DNA from: Runella aurantiaca
GTDB taxonomy: Bacteria; Bacteroidota; Bacteroidia; Cytophagales; Spirosomataceae
NCBI RefSeq assembly: GCF_003339505.1
Contig: NZ_QPIW01000008.1
Coordinates: 124,001 to 188,000 of the forward strand
Direction of reading: 5' to 3'
Length of the DNA stretch: 64,000 nucleotides
Shown in pieces: positions 1-9,037 of this stretch. The translations under genes were made by a program, and so were the position numbers. Every line of letters begins with the position of its first letter. The stretch's first letter is position 1. Below the pieces are notes generated by a model that saw only the letters and a list, made by a program, of their open reading frames with translations, was not told where the DNA came from and made no database searches.

Positions 1-2
1 AG

Positions 3-806
3 TTTCCGCTGTTTGGCATAAGTGCTCAGTTCCGTATCGACAAAGACAACCGCTTTTATGGTGGGTGGTCGCAAGCCTATCGTCCCGTGATTTTGAAGGA
101 TATTATTCCCGCTTCAGTCCTCGAACGGGCCGATAAAAACCTAAAAGATGCCGAGGGCTACAATGCTGAAATCGGTTTGAGTGGCCGCAAAGGAAAAATT
201 CACTACGATTTGAGTGCTTTTTTTGTCCAATACAACAATCGCTTGGGCAGCCTGATTCTGAATGACCCCGACGGAACTGCCTATGTTTTTCGTACGAATA
301 TCGGAGATAGTCGCACCAAAGGCGTCGAGGTGTATGTAGAATATGAATTTATTCGCCGCAACAAAACCCGGCTTTCGGCTTTTACATCTACGGCCTATAT
401 GGATGCTCGTTATGTATCGGGCAGCGTGACCAATGGCAAAGAGAATCAATCCATAAAGGGCAATAAGGTGGAATCGGTTCCTGAATGGACGAGCCGAAAT
501 GGGATAGAATTTACGTGCCATTGGCTAAGTGCAACGCTGCTGTACAGCAACGTAAGTAAAAGCTTTGCCGATGCCTTCAACACCGTGGCCGCCACGGCCA
601 ACGGCGCCAAAGGCGTGGTGCCAAGTTACCGTTTGGTCGATCTAAATACTACTTTCCATTTAACAAACAGATATACTTTTCGGCTGTCGGTCAATAACTT
701 AATGAACAAAAGTTATTTTACAAAACGCCCCACATTTTACCCTGGCCCTGGGATCTGGCCATCGGATGGAAGGAGTATTGTCGCAACGGTTGGGGTCAAT
801 ATTTAA
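3..806 (+). CDS. TonB-dependent outer-membrane receptor, C-terminal part (5' end outside window)
   Basis: The frame is open from the first bases of the window, so the N-terminal plug and the start codon lie upstream. The 267 visible residues show the alternating amphipathic strands of a TonB-receptor barrel, for example YGGWSQAYRPV, KIHYDLSAFFVQYNNRLG and TKGVEVYVEYEF. They end in the usual RLSVNNLMNKSYFTKRP tail and a final hydrophobic strand. The YGGWSQAYRPV stretch is typical of FecA/siderophore-type receptors, so ferric-chelate import through the outer membrane is the likely role. The substrate cannot be told without the plug. A haloperoxidase-like lipoprotein gene follows after about 150 bp and may or may not be co-transcribed. 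Confidence 0.85.
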   Translation, partial: FPLFGISAQFRIDKDNRFYGGWSQAYRPVILKDIIPASVLERADKNLKDAEGYNAEIGLSGRKGKIHYDLSAFFVQYNNRLGSLILNDPDGTAYVFRTNIGDSRTKGVEVYVEYEFIRRNKTRLSAFTSTAYMDARYVSGSVTNGKENQSIKGNKVESVPEWTSRNGIEFTCHWLSATLLYSNVSKSFADAFNTVAATANGAKGVVPSYRLVDLNTTFHLTNRYTFRLSVNNLMNKSYFTKRPTFYPGPGIWPSDGRSIVATVGVNI

Positions 807-844
807 GACAGCATAAACTTAAAAAATATCGCTCAGTCCTCTGG

Positions 845-895
845 TTATTTTGGCATATAAATTGAGCTGGAATTTTATTTTGGCATAGTAATTGA
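845..895. repeat. Tandem near-direct repeat upstream of the haloperoxidase gene
   Basis: Two 21-bp copies, starting TTATTTTGGCATA and ending AATTGA, begin at 845 and 875. The period is 30 bp and there are two mismatches. They sit 70-120 bp before the next start codon. Repeats of about three helical turns in this place often serve as protein binding sites. No regulator can be assigned. Confidence 0.5.
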
Positions 896-962
896 AGAGG
901 AACACTATGTTAAAAGGGCTTAAAAACTCATCTGCGTACAGGTCGTTTAATTCTAAATTTCT

Positions 963-2315
963 ATGAAAAAGCTTTTATATTTTATTGTCAGCCTCGTTTT
1001 TTTTGCGGGGTGTACGGGTACGGAAATAGAGCCGTCTAAACCCAATGAGGTGTCCAATTATTCAGCAGATTTTCTGCGCGAGTGGTTTAAGTTGGAATGC
1101 CGAATCGTGAAAGAAACGCCTGGTTTTCTGCCTCCACAAGCCTCACGAGCTTTCGGTTACGTGGGCATTACGGCCTACGAAGCGGCTTACAGTGGCATCC
1201 CGAATGCCAAGCCATTGGCGGGTCAACTCAACCGGTTGATTCCCGCAGATATGCCCGTAGCGATACCACTCAATGTACGCTACCACTGGGGAATTGTGGT
1301 CAATGCCGCCGTAGCCGACATGATGCGGTTTATGTTTGACAAAAACCTAAGCCCCGCCAATCTCGCCAAAATCGACGAAATGGAAGCCAAATATTTGGCC
1401 CAATATGCGGGAACTACCTCTAAAATCCTGAGCGACGAGTCGGTGAAACATGGGAAAGCCGTGGCTCAGGCCATTTACGAATATTCCAAATCGGATGGTG
1501 GCCATGATTCGTATCTTAATCCTTTTTCGAGGCCTTTTACCCCCGTGAAAGGCATTGATAAATGGGAACCAACCGACGCCAAAAACCTTACCCCGTTGAG
1601 TCCTTATTGGTACAAATGTCGCCCCGTTTTGGCTTCAAATATGACGTATGGCACTCCGCCCAAGCCGATTCCGTTTTCGTTTGATACCCAATCGGATTTT
1701 TTCAAACAGGCATTTCACGTTTATACGCAGGTAACAAAGAATACGCCCGACCAAATCGAAATCGCCAAATTTTGGGCCGATGATCCTTTTGCGACTTGTA
1801 CACCTACTGGGCATACGTTCAATATCATGACGCAGTTGTTGGAAGAAACCAACTCAACCCTTGAACGAGCCGTAGTGGGCTATGCCATGCTGGGCATTGG
1901 TGAAATCGACGCCTTTATTGCCTGTTGGAAAGCCAAATACGACTATTCACTGATACGCCCCGTTACGTATATTCAGCGGTACATTGACCCCAATTTTAAG
2001 ACCGTGATCGGAACGCCTGCTTTTCCTGCTTATACCTCTGGGCACGCCACCGAAATTGGTGTGGGAGAGCGCATTTTTACGAAACTTTTTACCAGTGGTG
2101 ATGGTACTTACGCCCTGACAGACCGCTCACAAGTACAACACGGTTTTGCCCCCCGTAAATTCTCAAACTTTGCCGAAATGGCCGAAGAATGCGCCAACTC
2201 GCGCCTTTATGGAGGTATTCACTATGATATGGACAACATAAACGGCTTGAAAATGGGTCGGGGAATTGGCGATAATGTCGTTAAATCCATCCAATGGCCT
2301 TCAGTAACTAAGTAA
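963..2315 (+). CDS. Vanadium-dependent haloperoxidase / PAP2-like phosphatase, lipoprotein
   Basis: A lipoprotein signal peptide ends in the lipobox FFAGC, with Cys17 as the predicted lipidation site, so the protein should be membrane-anchored outside the cytoplasm. The C-terminal half carries the oxyanion-binding motifs of the vanadium haloperoxidase/PAP2 fold in order: K325-X6-R332-P333, the PAYTSGHA segment with S359-G360-H361, and R414-X5-H420 in SRLYGGIHYD. All phosphate/vanadate-binding positions are kept. Bacteroidota members of this fold can be halide peroxidases or acid phosphatases, and the sequence does not decide between them. The start is the first ATG giving a clean signal peptide. 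A small lipoprotein follows after 21 bp, which suggests co-transcription. Confidence 0.85.
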   Translation: MKKLLYFIVSLVFFAGCTGTEIEPSKPNEVSNYSADFLREWFKLECRIVKETPGFLPPQASRAFGYVGITAYEAAYSGIPNAKPLAGQLNRLIPADMPVAIPLNVRYHWGIVVNAAVADMMRFMFDKNLSPANLAKIDEMEAKYLAQYAGTTSKILSDESVKHGKAVAQAIYEYSKSDGGHDSYLNPFSRPFTPVKGIDKWEPTDAKNLTPLSPYWYKCRPVLASNMTYGTPPKPIPFSFDTQSDFFKQAFHVYTQVTKNTPDQIEIAKFWADDPFATCTPTGHTFNIMTQLLEETNSTLERAVVGYAMLGIGEIDAFIACWKAKYDYSLIRPVTYIQRYIDPNFKTVIGTPAFPAYTSGHATEIGVGERIFTKLFTSGDGTYALTDRSQVQHGFAPRKFSNFAEMAEECANSRLYGGIHYDMDNINGLKMGRGIGDNVVKSIQWPSVTK

Positions 2316-2336
2316 CGCGCAATTCTACCTGTCTCT

Positions 2337-2726
2337 ATGAAAATTAAACTTTTTTATTGGGTAATAATCGGTTGTATAGGCCTCTTGAGTTGTGAAAAAA
2401 AGGATGGTGGTCAATTCGAAAAGGACGTACAATTAATGGCGAATTTGGAGTGCGAAGCTCGCCAATTGAAGGAAGAACGCTTCAATGCCGCCAACGATAT
2501 TCGGCTCATGGAAGATTCATTGGCCAAGCATCACCTGCCGCTTTCGCCCGCACAAAGCCAGCGCATTGATTCGGTCAAGACGGCCTACACGCTGCGGACG
2601 GGTCAATTGGCCGAAAAGATTACGAAAACAATGGATAGCCTGTTTGCCGTAAGTTATAAAACAATTGAGCAGCGGCAGGCCTTTGATGCTGCCACCGAAA
2701 AAAAACTCCAAGAAGTGTGTAAATAG
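2337..2726 (+). CDS. Small lipoprotein of unknown function, coiled-coil rich
   Basis: The protein has 129 residues. A short signal peptide ends in GLLSC, with Cys19 as the predicted lipidated residue. The mature part is highly charged and helical, with heptad-like spacing in roughly residues 30-115 (QLMANLECEARQLKEERFNA and a later region around LRTGQLAEKITKTMDSLF). I do not recognise a family. It begins 21 bp after the haloperoxidase-like gene and is followed by another lipoprotein gene in the same direction, so the three may form one envelope operon. Confidence 0.7.
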   Translation: MKIKLFYWVIIGCIGLLSCEKKDGGQFEKDVQLMANLECEARQLKEERFNAANDIRLMEDSLAKHHLPLSPAQSQRIDSVKTAYTLRTGQLAEKITKTMDSLFAVSYKTIEQRQAFDAATEKKLQEVCK

Positions 2727-2820
2727 GTGTTTTGAGAAGGAAACAACGGATAGGAAACTTGTTGTCGATAGCAATTTTGTGCCGAGTAACGCGTTAATAG
2801 GTCATTTTTAGAAAGATTTT

Positions 2821-3456
2821 ATGAACAAGTTACAGATGAAAAAAATTAGTCTTTTTATCCTCGGAATTGCATTGACGGGGCTTTTTCAACAATGCGCCGT
2901 TAGTCGACAAATATCGGAAGCCAAAACCCTGGGCGACTGTAAATACGCCATTGCATCGGCCGACAACATCACGTTGGCGGGCATCGACGTTCGTCAATTC
3001 AGAAATATGCAGGATTTTGATTTGGCCAAGTCGCCAAGGCTGGCCTTAGCGTTGTTGAGTCAGGATGTGCCGCTCAATCTTCGGTTGAATTTGGATGTGA
3101 CCAATCCGACCAAACAGCAGGCGGGCATCAATCAATTTGAATACAAAGTGTTTCTTTCTGAAAATGAGGTGTTTACTGGTTTCTGGGACCAGCGCATTGA
3201 TGTGCAGCCCAACGGCGGCACCACCCGTGTTCCCATGCAGCTCAGCACCAACGCCTACCGCCTCTTGACCGACGCCAAAGCGCGTGATGCGTTTGTGAAC
3301 ATGGTCGAAAACTTATCTGGCAAGGCGGGTTCACAGCCCTCCAAGCTGACCATCAAACTCCGGCCAACGCTTGGCATCGGTAATTCACAAATCAATTATC
3401 CGGGCTACATTACGATTGAAAAAGAAGTAACGGCCAAAATGCTCGCAGGAGAGTAA
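2821..3456 (+). CDS. LEA type 2-like (water stress/hypersensitive response) lipoprotein
   Basis: The N terminus is a lipoprotein signal ending in LFQQC. A start at the second Met (2836, MKKISLF) gives a more standard signal peptide and is equally likely. The mature part has the beta-sandwich pattern of LEA14/WHy proteins: LNLRLNLDVTNPTKQQAGIN, then VFLSENEVFTG, then a long region of alternating strands. Such bacterial proteins are periplasmic or membrane-attached and have no known enzyme activity. A strong bidirectional hairpin terminator lies 40 bp after the stop. Confidence 0.65.
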   Translation: MNKLQMKKISLFILGIALTGLFQQCAVSRQISEAKTLGDCKYAIASADNITLAGIDVRQFRNMQDFDLAKSPRLALALLSQDVPLNLRLNLDVTNPTKQQAGINQFEYKVFLSENEVFTGFWDQRIDVQPNGGTTRVPMQLSTNAYRLLTDAKARDAFVNMVENLSGKAGSQPSKLTIKLRPTLGIGNSQINYPGYITIEKEVTAKMLAGE

Positions 3457-3494
3457 CGGCTGAATATTAAATGACCGCTCGGCAGACCGCGCAT

Positions 3495-3528
3495 CGGCGC
3501 AAAGAAAGTAAGCTTTTTCTTTGCGCCG
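3495..3528. terminator. Bidirectional hairpin terminator
   Basis: A perfect 13-bp inverted repeat (CGGCGCAAAGAAA and its complement) has an 8-nt loop and a T-rich flank. It sits between two convergent genes, the LEA-like lipoprotein and the phosphotransferase, and fits termination from both sides. Confidence 0.8.
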
Positions 3529-3536
3529 TTGTTGTT

Positions 3537-4523
3537 TTACGCAAATAACTCATGTTTGGTACACCATTTTTGAATCAGTCCGATAAAACGTTTGAAATAA
3601 TCTTCACTAATAAACAAGTTGCCCCAATCATCAAACCTTTGACACTGAACGCCTAAATAGAAAAACCAGAGGCTCACCGCCAAATAGGGAATCAGGCGTT
3701 TTTCTTCGTCAGAAATCTTTACAATGGTTTCGTAGCCTTCCAAAAACCGTTGGAGTTTTCTTTGGTATTCGTCGGCATCAAATTCAGTATTGAACAATTG
3801 CACATTGAAATACGCCAAATCAAGGACTTGCCAACCGTTTCCGCAAAAATCAAAGTCAAAAAAGGTAACCTCGCCGTTGGGCGTAACGTGCATATTGTCA
3901 AACCAAATGTCCAGATGAACAGCACCTTCTCTGACTTCTTTCAAATTAATCTCCTTCAATTTTTCCACCAATTCATGGGTGGATTTTTCCAAAAAAAACA
4001 TGGTTTCAGAACCTGCGCCAAAAAAAGTTTGAGCGTGTTGGAGTGGCGCTACGAGTAGGGTTTCAACGTTGTAAGTGACTCGCTCCAAAGCTAAATTTTG
4101 CGTAACTTGGTGAAAGCGAGCCATCGCAACACCAATATTATAACTCATGTCGGCAGTGAAGTTTCGTATTTTTTCACCTTCGGCAAAAGAGAACAAGACC
4201 CCAAACCGCAGACCTTCAGGTGCCATTATTTCCTGTATAAAACTGCCCGTTGCATCGGAAATGGGGTAGGAGACGGGCACGCCGTTTTCGTTCAGCAGTT
4301 TGAGCAGACGGATTTCTTCTTCAATCTCGGTTTTTGTGCGCCAATTGTAGCTGTAAAGCCTGAAAATCTGCTTGTTACTGCCATCTTTCAACAGGTACGA
4401 ATGATTGATGCCCGTTTTCAGAATCCGGCATTGAACAGCATCATTGAACAGGTAGCGTGTCTGCAAAAACACACCTAAATGCGAGGCAGAGAGCCTTGAG
4501 TCATAGACGGGGAGAGAATTCAT
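3537..4523 (-). CDS. Aminoglycoside-phosphotransferase-fold small-molecule kinase
   Basis: The 328-residue protein has the protein-kinase-like APH fold. An N-terminal nucleotide-binding lobe contains the ILKTGINHSYLL and QIFRLYSY strands. It is followed by the catalytic loop VHLDIWFDN, with catalytic Asp205 and metal-binding Asn210, and the DFG-equivalent FFDFDFCG. The layout resembles SrkA/homoserine-kinase-type phosphotransferases more than resistance enzymes. The substrate is unknown. The start is set at MNSLPVY (4523); an in-frame ATG 39 bp upstream would add 13 unlikely residues. It is divergent from the PLP decarboxylase, with about 140 bp between the starts. Confidence 0.75.
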   Translation of the reverse strand: MNSLPVYDSRLSASHLGVFLQTRYLFNDAVQCRILKTGINHSYLLKDGSNKQIFRLYSYNWRTKTEIEEEIRLLKLLNENGVPVSYPISDATGSFIQEIMAPEGLRFGVLFSFAEGEKIRNFTADMSYNIGVAMARFHQVTQNLALERVTYNVETLLVAPLQHAQTFFGAGSETMFFLEKSTHELVEKLKEINLKEVREGAVHLDIWFDNMHVTPNGEVTFFDFDFCGNGWQVLDLAYFNVQLFNTEFDADEYQRKLQRFLEGYETIVKISDEEKRLIPYLAVSLWFFYLGVQCQRFDDWGNLFISEDYFKRFIGLIQKWCTKHELFA

Positions 4524-4666
4524 GAAATTGAAATTTGGAGTAAAAAGAGAAGAAAATGCCAATTAGAGGAAAATTGGGGGCCAAAGATGCACTATTTTTC
4601 TTTTATTTCGGTCAATGACTAATTGATTTCCTGTTTCTTTGCAGCCTAAAACAATCCGTTACAGCT

Positions 4667-6064
4667 ATGTTACAAAACGATTTATCCTCATTTGACGCTA
4701 TTCTCCAACAGGTCCTCGAACAGGGTATTGATTTCCTGAAAACCATTGACCAACGCCCCACTTCTGCGCCCCACACTGTGCCGTTGGTAGCCGATTTGGA
4801 AGAAGACGGAAAGGGGACGTCGGCAGTTTTGGCCGAATTTAACCAACGTTTTGACCCGCTCATCGTGGCTTCTTCGGGGCCGCGCTCGTGGGGATTTGTG
4901 ACGGGTGGCGCTACGCCCGCCGCCGTGGCAGGCGACTGGTTGGCAGGGGTGTACGACCAAAATCCACAGGCTATTCAGGGGCAAGGTGACTTGTCGGCGC
5001 TGATTGAAGTGGAAACCATTCAGTTGTTGCTGTCGCTTTTTGACTTACCGGAGACTTTCACCGGTGGCTTTGTGACGGGGGCGACCATGTCCAATTTTAC
5101 CGCGTTGGCCGTGGCGCGTCAGTGGGCAGGCAAGCAGCAGGGGCGCGATATTGCCAAAGAAGGCGTTGGAAAAGGCGTAAAAATAATGAGTGCCACGCCG
5201 CATTCTTCGGCCGTTAAGTCGTTGGCGATGTTAGGGTTAGGAAGTCAGAATTTTATCAAAATCAATACGTTGGTGGGCAATCGGGAAGCGATGGATGTTG
5301 CGGATTTGGAAACAAAAATAGAAGCGCTTTCAGGCGAGCCTTTTATCCTGATTTCGAGTGGCGGCACGGTCAATACCGTTGATTTTGACGATTTTGAAGC
5401 CATTGCTCGATTAAAAGAAAAACATAATTTTTGGTGGCACATCGACGCGGCCTTTGGTGGTTTTGCGGCTTGCTCGCCCCAATACAAGCACTTACTCAAT
5501 GGCTGGGAAGGTACCGATAGCATTACCGTTGATTGCCACAAGTGGCTGAATGTACCTTACGAAAGTGCCTTCTTTTTGGTGAAAAAAGAACACAGTATTT
5601 TGCAGGTAGAAACTTTCCAAAACTCCAATGCACCTTACCTCGGCAACCCGCTCGAAAATTTCAGTTTTCTTAATTTTTTGCCCGAAAACTCGCGCCGACT
5701 GCGCGCCTTGCCCGCGTGGTTTACATTGAAGGCGTACGGCAAAAAAGGTTATCAGGAGATTGTCGAAAATAGCATTCAGATGGCGCAGTTGTTGGGCCGT
5801 TTTGTTCAGCAAAGCACTGATTTTGAATTGCTTGCACCAACGCGCCTGAACAACGTGTGTTTTACCCTAAAGGGTGGAGAAAATCAGGATAAAGTAGATT
5901 CGTTTCTAACTCAACTCAACCAACGCGGCCGAGTATTTATGACCCCAACAGTCTATAACGGCAAAAAAGGCATCCGGGCGGCGTTTGTCAATTGGCGTAC
6001 AACTGAAAAAGATATTCAAATTGCGATTGCCGAAATGAACGCGGTATTAGCTACCTCGGTGTAG
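4667..6064 (+). CDS. Pyridoxal-phosphate-dependent amino-acid decarboxylase (group II)
   Basis: The 465-residue protein is a full-length fold-type I PLP enzyme of the aromatic-amino-acid, glutamate and diaminobutyrate decarboxylase group. Visible signatures are SGPRSWGFVTGGATP near residue 65, the GGFVTGATMSNFTAL phosphate-binding region, HIDAAFGG with H258 and D260 contacting the cofactor, and DCHKWLNVPYE with K292 as the Schiff-base lysine. The substrate cannot be read from the sequence. The lack of a signal peptide indicates a cytoplasmic enzyme. It stands alone and ends in front of a pair of intergenic hairpins that separate it from a convergent gene. Confidence 0.88.
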   Translation: MLQNDLSSFDAILQQVLEQGIDFLKTIDQRPTSAPHTVPLVADLEEDGKGTSAVLAEFNQRFDPLIVASSGPRSWGFVTGGATPAAVAGDWLAGVYDQNPQAIQGQGDLSALIEVETIQLLLSLFDLPETFTGGFVTGATMSNFTALAVARQWAGKQQGRDIAKEGVGKGVKIMSATPHSSAVKSLAMLGLGSQNFIKINTLVGNREAMDVADLETKIEALSGEPFILISSGGTVNTVDFDDFEAIARLKEKHNFWWHIDAAFGGFAACSPQYKHLLNGWEGTDSITVDCHKWLNVPYESAFFLVKKEHSILQVETFQNSNAPYLGNPLENFSFLNFLPENSRRLRALPAWFTLKAYGKKGYQEIVENSIQMAQLLGRFVQQSTDFELLAPTRLNNVCFTLKGGENQDKVDSFLTQLNQRGRVFMTPTVYNGKKGIRAAFVNWRTTEKDIQIAIAEMNAVLATSV

Positions 6065-6090
6065 ATGGTGCGTCGGGTTGAATGACTGTG

Positions 6091-6154
6091 CGTCAGGTTG
6101 CTCACAACCTGACGTATGAAAAAAAATGGTTCGGGTTGTGAGCAACCCGAACCA
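6091..6154. repeat. Pair of related palindromic hairpins (REP-like)
   Basis: Two perfect hairpins lie 12 bp apart. The first is CGTCAGGTTG-ctca-CAACCTGACG (6091-6114). The second is TGGTTCGGGTTG-tgag-CAACCCGAACCA (6127-6154). The core GGTTG/CAACC is shared, and the loops are reverse complements of each other, so the second is an inverted relative of the first. They separate two convergent genes and could terminate both, although there is no long T run. Confidence 0.7.
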
Positions 6155-6163
6155 CATGGGTAT

Positions 6164-8917
6164 TTACTTTTTCGGTTTTGTACTTTTCTGTTTTACATTT
6201 TTCTGTTTTGCCTTTTTAAGCTCTTCATCATCTTCGGCCCGGCGTTTTTGCATGGTTTCGGTGCGGTCCAATTCTTCCGATTCAGCAAAGGCTTTCCAGT
6301 CAAATTTTTCATCAAATGGATCTAGCGCTTTTTGCGGGTCAAACAGGCGTTTATCAATCGCCACAGCATTGAAAGGCGTGTAATCGGGCGTATTGGTAAA
6401 TAGGTCGATGAGGTTCGTCGCACTTGCATCGTATTGGTTGAGGTACGGCATTTTGAGGATATTCCAGAAGGTTTTGAACACGCTGCCAAAGCTATAGTGC
6501 TCGTGTCCAACGTAGTTTTTCTTGACCCAAGGCGAAATCGTCAGCAACAAACTGCGGTGGGCGTCGATGTGGTCCACGCCGCCCTGCGGGTCATCTTCCA
6601 GCACCACGATGAGCATTTTTTTCCAATAAGGGGTTTTGCTCAAAAACTCTACCACGCGTCCGAGGGCCAGGTCGTTGTCGGCCATGTAGCTTTGTGTAAA
6701 CGGATAACCTGCTTTGGCGCGTTCGCGGGTGCCGTGGTCGTTGGGCAGCATAAGCGTGAGCACCGAAGGTAGTTTTCCGTTGGTGCCGCCCCATTTTTCG
6801 TTAAATTCCTTCATGAATACATCGGCCCGGAACTGGTCTGGAATGGCCATATTGTAGGTCGGATATATCTTAGAAGAGCGGTCGTAAAGCGGCGCGGGCA
6901 AGGGGTAATTGATGGTGTACAGCTCGCCGATGTACTTCATGGTACTGTCAGAATAAGCAGCGGCCATTTCGACGCCGAAACCGAAGTTAAAAAACTCCTT
7001 TTTGTTGCGTTCGAGGTGGTCCCAAATTGAGCCAGCCTCGGTATAATCTTCGGGGTAAATGCTCCCTGCCGAGCCGTAAAAAGACCAATTTCCGGGTGCC
7101 TTGGAGGTATCAATCAAGTCGCGTTTTCCGCCGTAAGCGGCAGAGGTACCCGTTTCTACCCATTCGTTGGGATATACGCCCACCATCCAGCGGTGGCCGT
7201 CGGCTGAGACGTCGGCGTCGCAGTAAAAATTGTCAGACATCGCAAAACGCTTCGCCAATGCCGCATGATTGGGCATCACGTCTACATTTTCCAACGTTTG
7301 GGTTTTGTTGCGGTTAGAAAACGTCGCTTTCAGACCATAACGCGCTAATGAAGCCTCTCCTTTGCCGTTGGTATGTTGTCCAAATACTTCGTCGTAGGTG
7401 CGGTTTTCCTTAGAAATAAACACGATATGCTCAATGTTGGAAAGCGCATTTTTGGTGACGGGTTTTTGTTCAAACTTAAAATTATTGGAAATCACTTTTT
7501 GGGTCAGTGCGGCGAGTTGAGCGTCGGCGGGAATATCAATGACCGATACCGTTCCTTTCATTAAGCTACCCACGTAGCTACCTTCGGGGCCGGGTTTAAA
7601 ATTCGGCCCGCCGTTTGGCCCGCTGCCGAATCCTTTGGCATTGGTGACAATCAACTGCCGTCCGTCGGGCGATACTTTCAGCTTGGACGGAAACCAACCC
7701 GTGGGGATATGCCCCAATACTTTCAGGCTTGGAATATCAATCACGGCCACGGCGTTGATACCCGCTTCGGCCACGTAGAGGCGCTTTTGGTCGGGCGAGG
7801 TAGCCACGCCAAACGGAATCAATCCCCGCAGCTTGCCCAAACGCGGGTCGGGTTGCAACGGAATGGTATACACCACGGTATCTTTCTGAATATCAATGAC
7901 CGATACGCAGTCGTTGTTACCATTGCTGACAAACACATATTTGTCAGTAGCGGCCACTGAGTTGGGGCTGCTGCCGCCCACGGCGGGAAAATCTTCAATC
8001 ATTTGACCCACCAGAAAGCCCGTTTTGGTCTTGTTTTTTACTTTCCAGCTCGTGCCGTTGGGCGAATAACTCCATACCGAAAAGGCCTCGGGTGCGTTGG
8101 GACTCCCCAGCGCGGGGATGCCTTTGGCGGCGTTGCCTTCTTCCATTTCCTTGCTGCCATATTTGGTAGCAGGCCACGGATGCGCGGTTTTTTTAAGGTT
8201 TTTGGGGTCTAAATCGGTAAAAGGTTTGTATTCAAAAACGCCCACGTTGGCCACGTAGATGCGTTGCTCGTCGGGCGAAAAACTGATGCCGAAGGGATAG
8301 CGTCCCGTGGGAATATTGTCGGCTACGCGCTGGGTTTCGGTGTTGACCACCACCATTCTAAACCCGATTTGGTCAACCACATAGAGACGTTTGCCGTCGT
8401 TGGAAAGAACGAGGTCGCCGAGGTAGCCATGCTCGTAGTTTTTGGCGGCGCAGTTGATGGAACCCTTGCCTTTGCCCGTGTTCAGGTCAAACAAAAAGAT
8501 TTTGTTGGTTTGCCCACCCGCTACGTAGAGCGTTTGGTTATCGGGGCTGATGGCCAAACCCATGAAGCAGGCTTCCAAAATACCGTCGTCCGTTTTGAAC
8601 CCTTCGGGTACTTGTAAGACGGTCGGATTGGCGCTGCGTACGTTTTTGATGATTGAAACGGAAAAAGGGTTAGTGCCTGAGTTGGCCGTGACGGCGATGT
8701 TTCCATCCTTGCTCAACACCAATCCGTAGGGGTGAGGGGCGGTCATGATTTGTTTGCCCAAGGGCGTGATGAGGCGTCCATTGGGTAAAATGCTCACGCC
8801 GTTTTTGTCAACTTTGGCGTATTCACTGCCCGCTGGAGCAGAAATTTGCCAAGCCTGTGACCAACTGAGTTGGCTGACGGCAAGGCACAAAAAGGAAAGG
8901 AAGAAAATGCGTAGCAT
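6164..8917 (-). CDS. Secreted YncE-type beta-propeller / alkaline-phosphatase-superfamily fusion
   Basis: The 917-residue protein begins with a signal peptide (MLRIFFLSFLCLAVSQLSWS). Residues of roughly 40-450 carry YVTN-like propeller blades such as NQTLYVAGGQTNKIFLFDLN and KRLYVAEAGINAVAVIDIP. From about residue 495 comes an alkaline-phosphatase-like domain: IVFISKENRTYDEVFG with T507 in the nucleophile position, DADVSADGHRW, LPNDHGT and EDDPQGGVDHIDAHRS. This matches the family named bifunctional YncE family protein/alkaline phosphatase. The substrate is unknown. A second copy is encoded at 11338-13830, and a TonB receptor lies just upstream on the same strand, which suggests a shared role in phosphoester use. 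The C-terminal tail is lysine-rich. Confidence 0.85.
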   Translation of the reverse strand: MLRIFFLSFLCLAVSQLSWSQAWQISAPAGSEYAKVDKNGVSILPNGRLITPLGKQIMTAPHPYGLVLSKDGNIAVTANSGTNPFSVSIIKNVRSANPTVLQVPEGFKTDDGILEACFMGLAISPDNQTLYVAGGQTNKIFLFDLNTGKGKGSINCAAKNYEHGYLGDLVLSNDGKRLYVVDQIGFRMVVVNTETQRVADNIPTGRYPFGISFSPDEQRIYVANVGVFEYKPFTDLDPKNLKKTAHPWPATKYGSKEMEEGNAAKGIPALGSPNAPEAFSVWSYSPNGTSWKVKNKTKTGFLVGQMIEDFPAVGGSSPNSVAATDKYVFVSNGNNDCVSVIDIQKDTVVYTIPLQPDPRLGKLRGLIPFGVATSPDQKRLYVAEAGINAVAVIDIPSLKVLGHIPTGWFPSKLKVSPDGRQLIVTNAKGFGSGPNGGPNFKPGPEGSYVGSLMKGTVSVIDIPADAQLAALTQKVISNNFKFEQKPVTKNALSNIEHIVFISKENRTYDEVFGQHTNGKGEASLARYGLKATFSNRNKTQTLENVDVMPNHAALAKRFAMSDNFYCDADVSADGHRWMVGVYPNEWVETGTSAAYGGKRDLIDTSKAPGNWSFYGSAGSIYPEDYTEAGSIWDHLERNKKEFFNFGFGVEMAAAYSDSTMKYIGELYTINYPLPAPLYDRSSKIYPTYNMAIPDQFRADVFMKEFNEKWGGTNGKLPSVLTLMLPNDHGTRERAKAGYPFTQSYMADNDLALGRVVEFLSKTPYWKKMLIVVLEDDPQGGVDHIDAHRSLLLTISPWVKKNYVGHEHYSFGSVFKTFWNILKMPYLNQYDASATNLIDLFTNTPDYTPFNAVAIDKRLFDPQKALDPFDEKFDWKAFAESEELDRTETMQKRRAEDDEELKKAKQKNVKQKSTKPKK

Positions 8918-8949
8918 AAGAAATTGATTTTTAAATTGCCATCAAATTG

Positions 8950-9012
8950 CCATGCCATAAATGGCATGGATAAGAAAATCAGTTTTGAATTGCCATGCCA
9001 TTTATGGCATGG
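8950..9012. repeat. Two identical palindromes in inverted orientation
   Basis: CCATGCCATAAATGGCATGG (8950-8969) and its exact reverse complement CCATGCCATTTATGGCATGG (8993-9012) lie between the TonB receptor and the phosphatase gene on the minus strand. Each is a 9-bp perfect hairpin with a 2-nt centre, and the two can also pair with each other over 20 bp. They could act as an attenuator or processing site in a shared transcript, or be REP-like elements. Confidence 0.7.
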
Positions 9013-9037
9013 AATAAAGAATAATAGCCCTTTGATA

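Noticed and set aside
6116-6383. Two short plus-strand frames of 69 and 85 codons
   Set aside because: They lie across the hairpins and the antisense of the phosphatase gene's low-complexity Lys-rich tail.
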